Assembly (NCBI RefSeq): GCF_030269325.1 | Contig: NZ_BSTD01000010.1 | Location: 79,597-143,596 of the forward strand | Direction: 5' to 3' | Source of the DNA: Amycolatopsis sp. NBRC 101858 | Lineage (GTDB): Bacteria; Actinomycetota; Actinomycetes; Mycobacteriales; Pseudonocardiaceae | DNA: 64,000 bases | Shown here: positions 25,906-34,738 of the stretch, in pieces | Position numbering within the stretch: the stretch's first letter is position 1 | Layout: the number at the start of each line of letters is the position of its first letter | The notes under the pieces: generated by a model | The model's database searches: none | What the model was told of the DNA's origin: nothing | What the model saw: the letters and a program-made list of their open reading frames with translations, nothing else | Made by a program: the position numbers and the translations under genes

Positions 25906-26835
25906 TCAGACGGTGAGGACGATCTTGCCCCGGAGGTGGCCGCGCTCGATCCGGCGGTGGGCGTCGGCGATGCGGTCGAACGGGAACGTCTCCTCCACGT
26001 GGACCCGCAGCTTGCCCCTTTCGACGAGGTCGACGAGGCCGCGCAGCGCGACCGGATCGGGGTCGACCCCGATGCCGCTGAAACGCATACCCGCCGCCTC
26101 GAACTTGGCCGCGAGCTCCGTGTCCTCCTCGGCGACCGCCGTCACCAGATGACCTCCCGGGCGAAGCACTCCGAGCGACCTCTCGACGGCGTCGCCGCCG
26201 AGGGTGTCGAGCACGACGTCGATGTCCTGGACCGTCTCGGTGAAGTCGGCCGTCGTGTAGTCGATCACTTCGTCGGCGCCGAACCCCTCGACGAACTCCC
26301 GCTTGCTCCCGCTCGCCGTCGTGATCACGTGCGCGCCCAGCGCTTTCGCGATCTGGATCGCGACGTGGCCGACTCCGCCGCCGCCGCCGTGGATCAGGAC
26401 GCGGTCGCCCTCGGTCACGCCGCCGAGGTCGACCAGGCCCTGCCACGCCGTCAGCCCGACGACCGGCAACGCCGACGCCTCGACGTGCGAGAGCGAGGCC
26501 GGCTTGTGCGCCAGGTGCAACGCCGGCGCCGCCACGATCTCGGCGTACGCGCTCGCCGCCCGCGGGAACAGCGGCATCCCGAACACCTCGTCGCCGGGCC
26601 GGAACCGCCACGTCTGCGGCGCCTCCTCGACCACGCCGCTGATGTCCCAGCCGAGGACGAACGGCGGCGGGCCGAGCAACGGGAATTCGCCGGCGCGCAG
26701 GCGCGGCTCGAGAGGGTTCAGCCCGATCGCCTCGACCCGGACGAGGACCTCGGTCGGCAGGGCGCGGGGCTCGGGTGCGTCCACGATGGTGAGGACCTCG
26801 GGGCCCCCGAACGTGTGCTGGGTGATGACTCGCAT
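25906..26835 (-). CDS. NADP-dependent zinc-free alcohol dehydrogenase/quinone oxidoreductase
   Basis: 309-residue MDR protein: GroES-like N-terminal half with IGLNPLEPRLRAG and LGWDISGVVEE, Rossmann motif HGGGGGVGHVAIQIAKALGA at about 150-170. The zinc-binding cysteines of true alcohol dehydrogenases are absent. ATG 26835. Divergent from an AraC regulator 109 bases away, its probable controller. Likely reduces a quinone or enone. Confidence 0.88.
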   Translation of the reverse strand: MRVITQHTFGGPEVLTIVDAPEPRALPTEVLVRVEAIGLNPLEPRLRAGEFPLLGPPPFVLGWDISGVVEEAPQTWRFRPGDEVFGMPLFPRAASAYAEIVAAPALHLAHKPASLSHVEASALPVVGLTAWQGLVDLGGVTEGDRVLIHGGGGGVGHVAIQIAKALGAHVITTASGSKREFVEGFGADEVIDYTTADFTETVQDIDVVLDTLGGDAVERSLGVLRPGGHLVTAVAEEDTELAAKFEAAGMRFSGIGVDPDPVALRGLVDLVERGKLRVHVEETFPFDRIADAHRRIERGHLRGKIVLTV

Positions 26836-26944
26836 GACACCGACGATGGTCGCCGCTGCGCGCCCGTACCACCGTTGTCGCGCCAGGAAATCCCGATAAC
26901 CCGCCACGCCCGGCGGCCCGCGAACGCGGGCTAGGGTGCAGGGT

Positions 26945-27712
26945 GTGACCGAACTTGTCCACGAGCCGGTCTTCTCGGCCGGCGATTCGGCGGTCTGCGG
27001 GCCCCTGGCCCACGGCGAGGACGTCGCCGCGCACTTCCACGACTTCGGTCAGCTCAGGTACGCCGCCTCCGGGGCACTGGTCACCACGACCGCCGTCGGG
27101 ACCTGGGTGGCGCCGGCGAACCGCATCACCTGGGTGCCCCCGTTCTCCGTGCACAGCAGCCGTTCGCACGGCGAGACCCACGTCCGGCTGCTCCGCGTTC
27201 CGGCGGCACTGGCCGGGCACCTGCCACCCGAGCCGTCGGTGTTCGCCGCCAGCGCGCTGATGCGCGAGGCCTACCTGGCGCTGCTCGCCGACCACGAACC
27301 GGCCGAAAGCCCTCGCGGCCGGCTGCTGCTCGAGGTCGTCATCTCGGAACTCGCCCGGGCTCCCCAGGAACCCCTGCGCCTCCCGGAACCGGGCGACGCT
27401 CGCCTCAAGGCCGTCACCGACCTGCTGCACGCCGACCCGGCCGGCCCGGCGACGCTGGCCGAACTGGGCCGCCGCACCGGTTCGAGCGAACGAACCCTCA
27501 GCCGCCTGTTCGGCAGCGAACTGTCGATGAGCTTTCACCAGTGGCGCACGCTGTTGCGCATCCAGCGGGCCATGCTCGAACTCTGCGCGGGCACCTCGGT
27601 CACCGACACGGCAATGCGACTGGGCTGGGCGAACCCGAGCAGCTTCATCGACGCGTTCACCGACCTCGTCGGCCAGACTCCCGGCCGCTACCGCGCCGCA
27701 GCATGCGGCTAG
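26945..27712 (+). CDS. AraC-family regulator with N-terminal cupin
   Basis: About 255 residues. A cupin-like sensor half (HFHDFGQLRYAASGALVTT, PPFSVHSSRSHGETHVRL) is followed by two HTH motifs at the C-terminus (LAELGRRTGSSERTLSRLFGSELSMSFHQW and TVSTD-like AMRLGWANPSSFIDAFTDLVGQTPGRYR). GTG 26945 fits the spacing from AGGG at 26933; GTG 26936 is possible. Divergent partner of the alcohol dehydrogenase. Confidence 0.87.
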   Translation: MTELVHEPVFSAGDSAVCGPLAHGEDVAAHFHDFGQLRYAASGALVTTTAVGTWVAPANRITWVPPFSVHSSRSHGETHVRLLRVPAALAGHLPPEPSVFAASALMREAYLALLADHEPAESPRGRLLLEVVISELARAPQEPLRLPEPGDARLKAVTDLLHADPAGPATLAELGRRTGSSERTLSRLFGSELSMSFHQWRTLLRIQRAMLELCAGTSVTDTAMRLGWANPSSFIDAFTDLVGQTPGRYRAAACG

Positions 27713-27764
27713 CGTCGGCCGGCGGCGTCGGCGGCAACACCAGCTACGAGGCCGAGATCTCCGG

Positions 27765-28457
27765 TCAAGCGGCCTTCCAGATCGCGTGGTCGAGTTCCCA
27801 GGGCGTCCGGTCCAGCTCGGCGGCGGCTTCGGCGAGCAGCCGCCGTGCGGCCGGGACGTCGACCTCGTGGCCGAGGTGGCGACTAAGCCAGCGAAGCACC
27901 TTCCGGTCCGGCTTCACCTGCTCGTCGTTACCGGCCAGCATCCAGAGGTAGCCGAGCCGGACGTCGTGCCCGCCGTTGCCGGGGACGGCTCGCAGCTGCC
28001 TTTCCACGGCGTCGAGCCGGCTGAGGTCGGACAGCAGCGTGGTCACGTCGCCGAGGGTGTGCACGCCGGAGTCGGCGAGGACTTCGGCGTAGCGCACCGC
28101 GGCGTCCGCCTTGAGCACGCCGCCTCGCGTGCTGGTGCGGCCCCGGTTCTCCAGGACTTCGGCGGCGAACCGGTCCGGCCCCAGCCGGCGGCCCAGTTCT
28201 GCCAGCGCGTCGACGGGCTGCTCGGCGGTGGTGCCGGCCACGGTGGCGAAGTCGGCGACGTCGACCAGGTGGGGTACGAGACCCTGGTGCTTCGCGTAGC
28301 GGTCGCAGACAGAGATTGTGCTGGTGTACCGGGCGTTGATCGAGAAGACTGCGTCGAGCACGCACACCGGCAGGTGCGCCCAGCGACGGGCGCGGGGCCG
28401 GATGTCGAGCCCGGTCGCCGCTTCGACCAGACGCTGAACGTCCGAGGCAGCGGTCAT
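27765..28457 (-). CDS. Conserved-looking hypothetical protein, part of a two-gene unit
   Basis: 230 residues, helical throughout; I recognise no named domain. Recurring features are LPVCVLDAVFSINARYTSTISVCDRY near the N-terminus and a C-terminal GYLWMLAGNDEQVKPDRKVLRWLSRHLG, which hints at a helix-hairpin-helix DNA glycosylase-like helical fold without the catalytic Lys/Asp pair being evident. Start ATG 28457 overlaps the stop of the companion gene by 4 bases. No signal peptide. Confidence 0.7.
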   Translation of the reverse strand: MTAASDVQRLVEAATGLDIRPRARRWAHLPVCVLDAVFSINARYTSTISVCDRYAKHQGLVPHLVDVADFATVAGTTAEQPVDALAELGRRLGPDRFAAEVLENRGRTSTRGGVLKADAAVRYAEVLADSGVHTLGDVTTLLSDLSRLDAVERQLRAVPGNGGHDVRLGYLWMLAGNDEQVKPDRKVLRWLSRHLGHEVDVPAARRLLAEAAAELDRTPWELDHAIWKAA

Positions 28458-28867
28458 GGCCGTCCTTCGACAGGGCGGAGGCGGAACATCGTCAGCGGGA
28501 AGCCGCTGTCGACGAGGCTGCTGGCGTGGTGGCCGCCGTGGGCATCGACGAATTCCAGGGCCACCATGTGGTCGCCGGACAGGAAAGCCCCTTCGATCGC
28601 GCTCATGTCGCCTTCGCGGGCGATGCGCGTCGACAACTGCCGGCCCAGGTACTGCGCGAGACTGTTGTGGCGGCCGGTGTCGGCGCCGCCGATCTCGAAG
28701 CCCAGCTCACGGGCGACCTCGGGGTACCTCGTGTCGAGCGCGATGGCCAGCTGATAGGCCGTGGCGTAGGGGCGGCCGAGGTGGTGACGCGGCGGCTCGG
28801 GGGTCACCTCACGCAGGACGTTGACGACCTTCTCCAGCACCGACAGTCGGTTCCACACACTCGGCAC
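28454..28867 (-). CDS. Hypothetical protein, companion of the 27765 gene
   Basis: 137 residues: MPSVWNRLSVLEKVVNVLREVTPEPPRHHLGRPYATAYQLAIALDTRYPEVARELGF..., ending in a beta-rich FLSGDHMVALEFVDAHGG. GTG 28867 is chosen for its ideal GGAGGGG site 6 bases upstream, over a TTG start 36 bases earlier. Translationally coupled to the next gene. Family unknown; the fixed pairing suggests the two products act together. Confidence 0.7.
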   Translation of the reverse strand: MPSVWNRLSVLEKVVNVLREVTPEPPRHHLGRPYATAYQLAIALDTRYPEVARELGFEIGGADTGRHNSLAQYLGRQLSTRIAREGDMSAIEGAFLSGDHMVALEFVDAHGGHHASSLVDSGFPLTMFRLRPVEGRP

Positions 28868-29005
28868 AGCCGTCCCCTCCGCGTTCCGATCGGACTTCGG
28901 CAAGTCGCGTGCGGCGGCTGCGCCGTTACGTTCGGCTGACCTCGACCCGGTGGTATCCGCAGTTGTGCCTTGTGGTGGGCGAAGTGCTGAGCACCCAAGG
29001 AGCGA

Positions 29006-29046
29006 AGGCCTGTACGGGCTCCGAACCGTGAAACCCGTACAGGCCT
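29006..29046 (-). terminator. Hairpin terminator of the SDR gene
   Basis: Perfect 13-base arms (AGGCCTGTACGGG at 29006-29018, complement at 29034-29046) with a 15-base loop, 17 bases past the SDR stop codon. No T tract. It also separates the SDR transcript from the two-gene hypothetical unit downstream. Confidence 0.75.
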
Positions 29047-29062
29047 GGCAGTGCCTCGATGG

Positions 29063-29839
29063 TTACTGGTTTCGGCCTGCCGTGACGCCGCCGTCGACGT
29101 CCCAGATCGCGCCGGTTACCCAGCCGGCCTGGTCGGACAGGAGGAAGGTGGCCACGGCGGAGATGTCCTCGGTGGTGCCGATCCGGCCGATCGGGTGGAA
29201 GGCGTTGAATCCCGCCAGGACGGTGTCGACCTCGGCCGGTGGGATGAAGCCCTCGTAGATGGGGGTGGCCACCACGGCCGGGGAGATGGCGTTGACCCGG
29301 ATCTTGTGGGCGGCCAGTTCCAGAGCGAGATGCTGGGTCAGGGCGTGCAGGCCGGCCTTGGCCATCGAGTACGCCGATGACGGGGTCGCGGCGATGGCCT
29401 GCTTCGCCCACATGCTGCCGATGGTGACGATGGCGCCACCGCGGCCGCTGTCCACCATGTTCCGCGCCACGGTCTGGGTGATCAGGAAGGTGGCCTTGTT
29501 CAGGTCCAGGTAGGCGTCGTAGTCGGCGGGGGTGTGGTCGAGGAACGGCAGCGGCTTGAACACGCCTGCCGCGTTGACCAGCAACGTCGTGTCGGCGTGC
29601 TGGCCGGCCAGTTCCTCGCGGACCCGCGTCACCTCGGCGGGATCGCGCAGGTCGGCGGTGATGCCCCACGCCTGTCCGCGGGTGGCCAGGTCGGCCACGG
29701 TCTTCTCGACCCGTTCGAGGCGGGAACCGATGACGACCGCGCTGCCGCCGCGGCTGACGACGTCCTCGGCGATCTGACGGCCCATGCCGCTGCTACCGCC
29801 GACGACGACGAGCTTGCGACCGGTGAAGTCCTGTTCCAT
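29063..29839 (-). CDS. Short-chain dehydrogenase/reductase
   Basis: 258 residues, classical: GGSSGMG, LVNAAG, catalytic Ser in TIGSMW, YSMAKAGL (Tyr-x3-Lys), ISPAVVATPIY and C-terminal DVDGGVTAGRNQ. GGAGAACC precedes ATG 29839. The operator at 29859-29878 lies immediately upstream and matches that of the TetR gene, so the pair form one regulatory unit. Confidence 0.9.
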   Translation of the reverse strand: MEQDFTGRKLVVVGGSSGMGRQIAEDVVSRGGSAVVIGSRLERVEKTVADLATRGQAWGITADLRDPAEVTRVREELAGQHADTTLLVNAAGVFKPLPFLDHTPADYDAYLDLNKATFLITQTVARNMVDSGRGGAIVTIGSMWAKQAIAATPSSAYSMAKAGLHALTQHLALELAAHKIRVNAISPAVVATPIYEGFIPPAEVDTVLAGFNAFHPIGRIGTTEDISAVATFLLSDQAGWVTGAIWDVDGGVTAGRNQ

Positions 29840-29858
29840 GGTGGTTCTCCTCATCTGA

Positions 29859-29878
29859 CTACCTACTAGTTGGAAGGT
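29859..29878. promoter_or_regulatory. TetR operator upstream of the SDR gene
   Basis: CTACCTACTAGTTGGAAGGT shares 17 of 19 positions with the site at 30503-30521 upstream of the TetR gene and is an imperfect inverted repeat (ACCT/AGGT ends) around CTAG. Confidence 0.65.
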
Positions 29879-29917
29879 TGAGTGGTCATGAAAAAAGTGC
29901 CGCGCGTGGCGGCGTTT

Positions 29918-30490
29918 TCAGAGCAGGGCGTCGACCAAGGTCGCCGCCACCGACCGGACCACATCCCGATCCGGCCCGACGGCGGCGTCCGGCTGCCCGT
30001 GGGCGCGGGCCAGGAGCAGCGCCCCCTCCAGGGACGCCAGGTAAGCCTCGGCCGCCGCGCCGGTCCGGGTGGCGGGCATGCCCGCCTCGGCCAGCACGCC
30101 GGCCACCCAGTGCCGCTGATCGGCGAAGAAGGCGTCCGTCGCCTGCCGTACCTGAACGGGCAGGCTTTCCGCATCCACGGCGAAGACGCCGCAGAGGCAG
30201 ATGCGGCCGCCTTGGGCAAAGGTCTCGGCGTACAGCCCGGCATAGCCCACGAGGCGCTGCCGCGCGCCCGCCGCGTCGTCGTCGACTTCCTTTCGCGCTA
30301 CGGCAAACCGTTCTCGGTAACGCGCGATCAGCGCCTCGGCCAGCGCGGCTTTGGTGGGGAAGTGGTGGTGGATGCTCGGCTTCGTGATGGACAGCTCAGC
30401 ACTGATGTCGGCGTAGGAGAAGCCGTTGTACCCCCGAACCTGCACGAGCGTCTGAGCGCTGTCCAGGATCCGATCCGCTGTCGTGGTCAC
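29918..30490 (-). CDS. TetR-family repressor
   Basis: 190 residues with HTH FSYADISAELSITKPSIHHHFPTKAALAEALI and a C-terminal domain of the LmrA/QacR-like kind containing CLCGVFAVDAESLP. GTG 30490 is chosen because the upstream in-frame sequence includes the operator. Lies directly upstream of the SDR on the same strand with its own operator, predicting control of both genes. Confidence 0.9.
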   Translation of the reverse strand: MTTTADRILDSAQTLVQVRGYNGFSYADISAELSITKPSIHHHFPTKAALAEALIARYRERFAVARKEVDDDAAGARQRLVGYAGLYAETFAQGGRICLCGVFAVDAESLPVQVRQATDAFFADQRHWVAGVLAEAGMPATRTGAAAEAYLASLEGALLLARAHGQPDAAVGPDRDVVRSVAATLVDALL

Positions 30491-30502
30491 GCGACAATTT
30501 CT

Positions 30503-30521
30503 ACCTTCTAGTTGGTAGGCA
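30503..30521. promoter_or_regulatory. TetR operator upstream of its own gene
   Basis: Inverted repeat CTACC-TTCTAGTT-GGTAG plus G, nearly the same sequence as 29859-29878. It begins 12 bases before the GTG start. The 170 bases from here to the glycosyltransferase gene hold no other recognisable feature. Confidence 0.68.
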
Positions 30522-30692
30522 GTCAAGATGTGTGACCGGCGTCACCGGGTGGAGTGGTGCGCCGCAGCGGGGGCCCGTGCCAACCGGGCCGGAGAAGATC
30601 AAAATCCATCCCTATCGGCTATGACCTGCCGACCATTGCCACAAGCCGGTCTTCGGCATGCCGGCGTGGAAAACATGACCACCGCGGTCTTC

Positions 30693-32165
30693 TCAGTCGT
30701 AGTGGCGCAGTGACGGCCACAGCTGCTGCCAGGTGCCGTGCGGCTCCCGGCACTCGTAGATCGCCGCGTGGTGGTCGGTCTCCTGGTTGCCGATTACGTC
30801 CGGCATGGTGATCGGCCCGATTTCGCGTACGTCCGACCAGAATCGCCGCAGGTAGGAGATTTTGAACTCGCCGACGCACAGCACGGTGTCCGGTTGGCCG
30901 GCCGGTGGTTCCCAGAAGCTGTAGGCGTTCTGTCCACTGAGGATCGGTTCCGTCAGTCCGCCGACGATGGTGAGCGCGCCGGCTTCGCCGTAGTTGCTGG
31001 TGAAGATCGGGGTGCCGGGTGGCATCCGGTCTTCCGCGGCCTTGACCTGGCCGGCGAATTCGGGCCAGCCGTACGTTTCCATGACGGTGGGGTTGAGCGC
31101 GCGCAACGCGTTCTGGTCGCGGGCCGGCAGGACAGGGTAGCCGATCACGATGGCGATCAGTCCTGACAGGACGATCACGGCGGGCCAGCGGCGTCGGCCC
31201 CGGCTGGTCGCCTCGGCGTGCACCGCGCCGGCCGCGAACAGCGCGATCAGCGCGGGCGCCGGGTAGTAGGGCTTGCCGCCGCCGAGGGTGAACACGACGA
31301 TCGCGGTCACCACGATCGCCAGCGCCCACCGGTGGCCGCGGCCCGGGCCCCAGCCCAGCCGGCGGACTCCGAGCACGCACAGCACGATGAGCGGCGGACC
31401 CGCGAGCAGCGGCAGCAGGGGCAGTTGCGCCAGGGAGCCGAGCGGGCCGCCGGTCCGGTCGCTCAGCACCTGCGCCATCGCCAGGTTCGGCCAGCCGTTG
31501 CGCGCGTCCCACACCACGTTCGGGACGGCCAGGAGCACGGCCACGGCGCCGGCGAGCCACGGGCCGGGTGCGCGCAGCGCGTCCCGGTGCCACCCCAGCA
31601 GGCCGATCGCGACGCCGAGCAGCAGGACGACCACGGTGTCCTTGTTCTCCAGGCCGATGCCCCCGAGCACCCCGGTGAGCAGCCACGCCGCCGTCGTGCG
31701 CAGCCGCAGCGCCCGCGCGACGGCGACGAACATCGCCGCCCAGACCAGCTGGTCGGTCACGGTCGTGCCGAACAGCACCGACGCCGAGACGAACGCGACA
31801 CTGGCCGCGGTCGCGCCGGCGGCGATGGCCTGGGCGCGTGCGCTGCCGCCGAACTCCGCGGCCAGCTTGGCGCCGAGCACGACGCAGCCGGCCTGGCAGG
31901 CGATCGCGAGGACCCGCAGCGGCAGCACCCCGCCGGGCAGCTCGGCGGCCCACCGGGCCAGCAGCGGCGTCAGGGGTGGCTGGTCGACGTAGCCCCAGGC
32001 GGGGTGCCGGCCGGTGATCACGTAGTAGAACTCGTCGCGGTGCCAGCCGTACCGGGCGGCGACCACGAGGTGCACGACAGCCGCGACGGCGGCGATGGCC
32101 AGCACCGGTCTCCCGGCGAGCTTCGGCTGTCTGCCGGTGGTGGTCAGGTTCTCGGTGGCGCTCAC
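30693..32165 (-). CDS. Glycosyltransferase 39-like membrane protein
   Basis: 490 residues with about ten to twelve membrane helices. The first periplasmic loop carries WHRDEFYYVITGRHPAWGYVDQPPLTP, where the Asp-Glu pair is the catalytic signature of GT39/PMT-type enzymes (GT-C fold), and the soluble C-terminal part is about 110 residues. These use polyprenyl-phosphate sugars to modify lipids or proteins at the membrane. GTG 32165 overlaps the stop of the TetR gene (GTGA), so the two are one transcript. Confidence 0.82.
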   Translation of the reverse strand: MSATENLTTTGRQPKLAGRPVLAIAAVAAVVHLVVAARYGWHRDEFYYVITGRHPAWGYVDQPPLTPLLARWAAELPGGVLPLRVLAIACQAGCVVLGAKLAAEFGGSARAQAIAAGATAASVAFVSASVLFGTTVTDQLVWAAMFVAVARALRLRTTAAWLLTGVLGGIGLENKDTVVVLLLGVAIGLLGWHRDALRAPGPWLAGAVAVLLAVPNVVWDARNGWPNLAMAQVLSDRTGGPLGSLAQLPLLPLLAGPPLIVLCVLGVRRLGWGPGRGHRWALAIVVTAIVVFTLGGGKPYYPAPALIALFAAGAVHAEATSRGRRRWPAVIVLSGLIAIVIGYPVLPARDQNALRALNPTVMETYGWPEFAGQVKAAEDRMPPGTPIFTSNYGEAGALTIVGGLTEPILSGQNAYSFWEPPAGQPDTVLCVGEFKISYLRRFWSDVREIGPITMPDVIGNQETDHHAAIYECREPHGTWQQLWPSLRHYD

Positions 32166-32854
32166 GATTCCCGCAGGAATGCGCTGGTCAGCAGGTGGTG
32201 GACGGTGGCCCGGCACTGGTCGTCGGTCAGCATCGCGGAGTCGGGGTCACCCAGCCGGTGCCAGGCGAACCAGGCCACGGTTTCGGCGATGAACCGGGCG
32301 GCCGTGGGCACGTCGGGCACCGCCCGCAGGTGGCCGGACCGGATGCGTTTGCGCAGGTAGTCGCTCAGGTCTTCGAAGAGGCCCCGGCGGCGCTGCACGA
32401 ACCAGAACTGGAACATCTCCGGCAGTTCGCGGGCGCACTGCGCGACGAGCGCGAGGACGCCCCGGTTGCGCTCGATGAAGCCGTAGAGCTCGTCGACGAT
32501 CTCGCCGAACTCCTCACGGGCCGACTCGACGCGCCGCCTGCTCATGGCGGCGGCCAACCGCGGAAATTCTTCGGCTTCGGTCCACCGCCGCGCCAGCGTG
32601 ACGATCTCGTCTTCGGAGGACAGCCGCACGGGAGTCTCGAGCCCGTCCAGCAGTTCCGGGCCGATGGCCCAGGCCAGTGCGACGTAGAGCAGTGCCTCCT
32701 TGCTCTGGACGTAGGTGTAGAGCGCGCCATGACTGAGGCCGAGTGCCTTCGCCACGTCGGAAATGCCGGCTTCCCGGTACCCGCGCTGGGTGAAGACCCG
32801 CGCGGCCGCGTCGGCGACGTCTGCCAACGAACGCGTGGGAGTGCGTCCTGCCAT
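32162..32854 (-). CDS. TetR-family repressor
   Basis: 230 residues: HTH GISDVAKALGLSHGALYTYVQSKEALLYVALAWAIGPELL and a long helical C-terminal domain. ATG 32854 is just downstream of a 21-base palindrome. Coupled to the glycosyltransferase-like gene, which it probably regulates together with itself. Confidence 0.88.
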   Translation of the reverse strand: MAGRTPTRSLADVADAAARVFTQRGYREAGISDVAKALGLSHGALYTYVQSKEALLYVALAWAIGPELLDGLETPVRLSSEDEIVTLARRWTEAEEFPRLAAAMSRRRVESAREEFGEIVDELYGFIERNRGVLALVAQCARELPEMFQFWFVQRRRGLFEDLSDYLRKRIRSGHLRAVPDVPTAARFIAETVAWFAWHRLGDPDSAMLTDDQCRATVHHLLTSAFLRES

Positions 32855-32868
32855 GCGGGCAGTCTTTC

Positions 32869-32889
32869 TTGACTGACTCAGTCAGTCAA
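32869..32889. promoter_or_regulatory. Perfect 21-base palindrome, TetR operator
   Basis: TTGACTGACT (32869-32878), one central base, then its exact complement AGTCAGTCAA (32880-32889). TTGACT also works as a -35 box on the minus strand, so binding would block the promoter of the TetR gene. The TGACTGAC pattern resembles known operators of TetR members that act on fatty-acid or envelope genes. Confidence 0.75.
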
Positions 32890-33013
32890 TATTGCTCTCG
32901 TGGAACGTGCTGTCCGTCGACGACCGGATCGAGACCGGCGGCCACGCCCGAGATCCCTCTTCGGCCGCCTTTCGGTCTGCGAGTCATCTCGGACACGGCC
33001 AACCCTCATCCGG

Positions 33014-34597
33014 TCACGTTTTCCTGACCAGTCCGGTGTAACCAGCCACGAACAGTGTTGCGAAGCCCCAGCCGAGCAAGGTCACGATCCAGCCTGCGAC
33101 GACGTACCACTGGCCGGCCGGAGTCGTCGGCACGAACTCGCACTGACGCTGGCTTGCCAGCCGCACCACGGGAATGCTGAGGTTGGCAGCCATGGCCAGA
33201 TGCTCGGTGACGGTGCACGCCTTCACGCCGTCTGCTGCGCGCACGGCGGTGTCATTGTCGGCGCCCAGGACGAGCACGCAGGCGAGGAGTAACGTCGCCA
33301 ACAACCCTGCCAGCGGCCGGGTCGGGCGGTAGCCGTGACCGAGCAGGAACCCGCTCGCGCGGTGCCGCAGCCGTGCGGCGAACCCACCCAGCTGGCCGCG
33401 CTCGCCGAGGTCGCGTTGCTGCGCTATCAGGATCCGCTTGGTGTCGCGCTCGTGGCCCGCCGCCCGGTGCACGGCCGCGAGCTGCTGGTAGGGCTGGGCG
33501 GTGTACCCGGGCGTGTGCCGGCGCAGCAGCGCCAGCCACTCGTCGACCGATGCCGCGAACGGCACGCGGCGGTAGGTCAATCCGTCCACGGCGATCCGGA
33601 ACGCCGGGTCCGCGTTCACCAGTTCGCCGACCGGCAGCGAGATGGGGCCGTCCACCGTCACCTCGGTGAGGTCCAGTCGCGGCGTGCCGCCGGCGAGCCG
33701 CACGTCCGCCACGCGCAACTGCCCCTTCACATGCGCGCCCGGGAAGGCCGCTGCGCCGGACGTCCGGAGTCCCGGGCCCAGGCGGAGGTCCGCGCCCACC
33801 TGCACCGCGGTCGCGTTCAACGCGACCCCGTCGGGGTTCTCGATTGTGGCGTCGTCGAGGTACAGCATGCTCTTGGTCTGCGTGCGGACCAGCCGGACCG
33901 CGGCGCCGCTGTCGGCGGTCGCCCGCAGTCCGGTGAGGATGATGCTGACTGCGACCTGCGCGCTGTCCGCCAGCAGCGCAGGTCCGCCACCGTCGTTGCG
34001 CAGCACGGCGCCGGTCAGCCGGAGCTGGCCGCCGATCCGGGCCGCCGGGAATCGGACCGTGCCCTCCTGGCAGGCCGAGTCGGCGTGAAACCCGTTGGTG
34101 AGCACGACGTTGCCCGCGACCGTGATGCCGTCCGCTTTGACCGCCACCCGCGGGCCGGTCTCCAGCCAGGCCCGTTGAAGGGACAGCGCGCCGCCGACGT
34201 CGGCATACGCGAGGCTGATCCCGCCGGCGCAGCGGATCCCGTCCAGGAGCACCGGACCGGCGGAGTGCAGCTCGTCGGCGTCGATGTGCTCGACCGTGCA
34301 GCCGTCGAGGGTCAGCCCGGCAAGGCGGGCCCGGCGGAGCACCAGTGGCTCGGGCACCTCGCAGGCGACGAGAACCAGCGGGCTCTCGCTCCGCACATCG
34401 GCCAGGTCCAGCGACCCGGTGACAACCGCACCGGACAATCGGACGCCACGCGGATCCAAGGCGTCGACAAGTTTCCCGAGCAGCAGGTCGCGGAGCACGT
34501 CGGCGCGAACCGTGCGGTCAGGCGCGTCGGCGAAGTCGAGCTGCCGGCCTGCCGCCACCGCCTCGACGAGCTGATGTTCCGCCTCGGATAGTCGCAT
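33014..34597 (-). CDS. Beta-helix-like repeat protein with C-terminal membrane segments
   Basis: 527 residues. From about 40 to 330 it is made of short repeats of the kind VRLSGAVVTGSLDLADV / LVLRRARLAGLTLDGC / GGQLRLTGAVL / VGADLRLGPGL, which suggest a right-handed beta helix like pentapeptide or bactofilin-type proteins. A basic coiled helix (AVHRAAGHERDTKRILIAQQRDLGERG) precedes two hydrophobic segments at about 430-450 and 500-522. Likely a membrane-anchored cytoplasmic scaffold; function unknown. Stand-alone gene. Confidence 0.7.
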   Translation of the reverse strand: MRLSEAEHQLVEAVAAGRQLDFADAPDRTVRADVLRDLLLGKLVDALDPRGVRLSGAVVTGSLDLADVRSESPLVLVACEVPEPLVLRRARLAGLTLDGCTVEHIDADELHSAGPVLLDGIRCAGGISLAYADVGGALSLQRAWLETGPRVAVKADGITVAGNVVLTNGFHADSACQEGTVRFPAARIGGQLRLTGAVLRNDGGGPALLADSAQVAVSIILTGLRATADSGAAVRLVRTQTKSMLYLDDATIENPDGVALNATAVQVGADLRLGPGLRTSGAAAFPGAHVKGQLRVADVRLAGGTPRLDLTEVTVDGPISLPVGELVNADPAFRIAVDGLTYRRVPFAASVDEWLALLRRHTPGYTAQPYQQLAAVHRAAGHERDTKRILIAQQRDLGERGQLGGFAARLRHRASGFLLGHGYRPTRPLAGLLATLLLACVLVLGADNDTAVRAADGVKACTVTEHLAMAANLSIPVVRLASQRQCEFVPTTPAGQWYVVAGWIVTLLGWGFATLFVAGYTGLVRKT

Positions 34598-34738
34598 GCT
34601 CGGAATCTAGTACTCGGCCAGGTACTGGCTGCAGGTGAGCGTGCCGCGCGGCACGGAGACGTTCTGACTCCGCGACGATTCAGTGGCAGCAGCCAGATGA
34701 CGACCACTCGGCGGCATGAGCGGACATTCGTATGGTGA

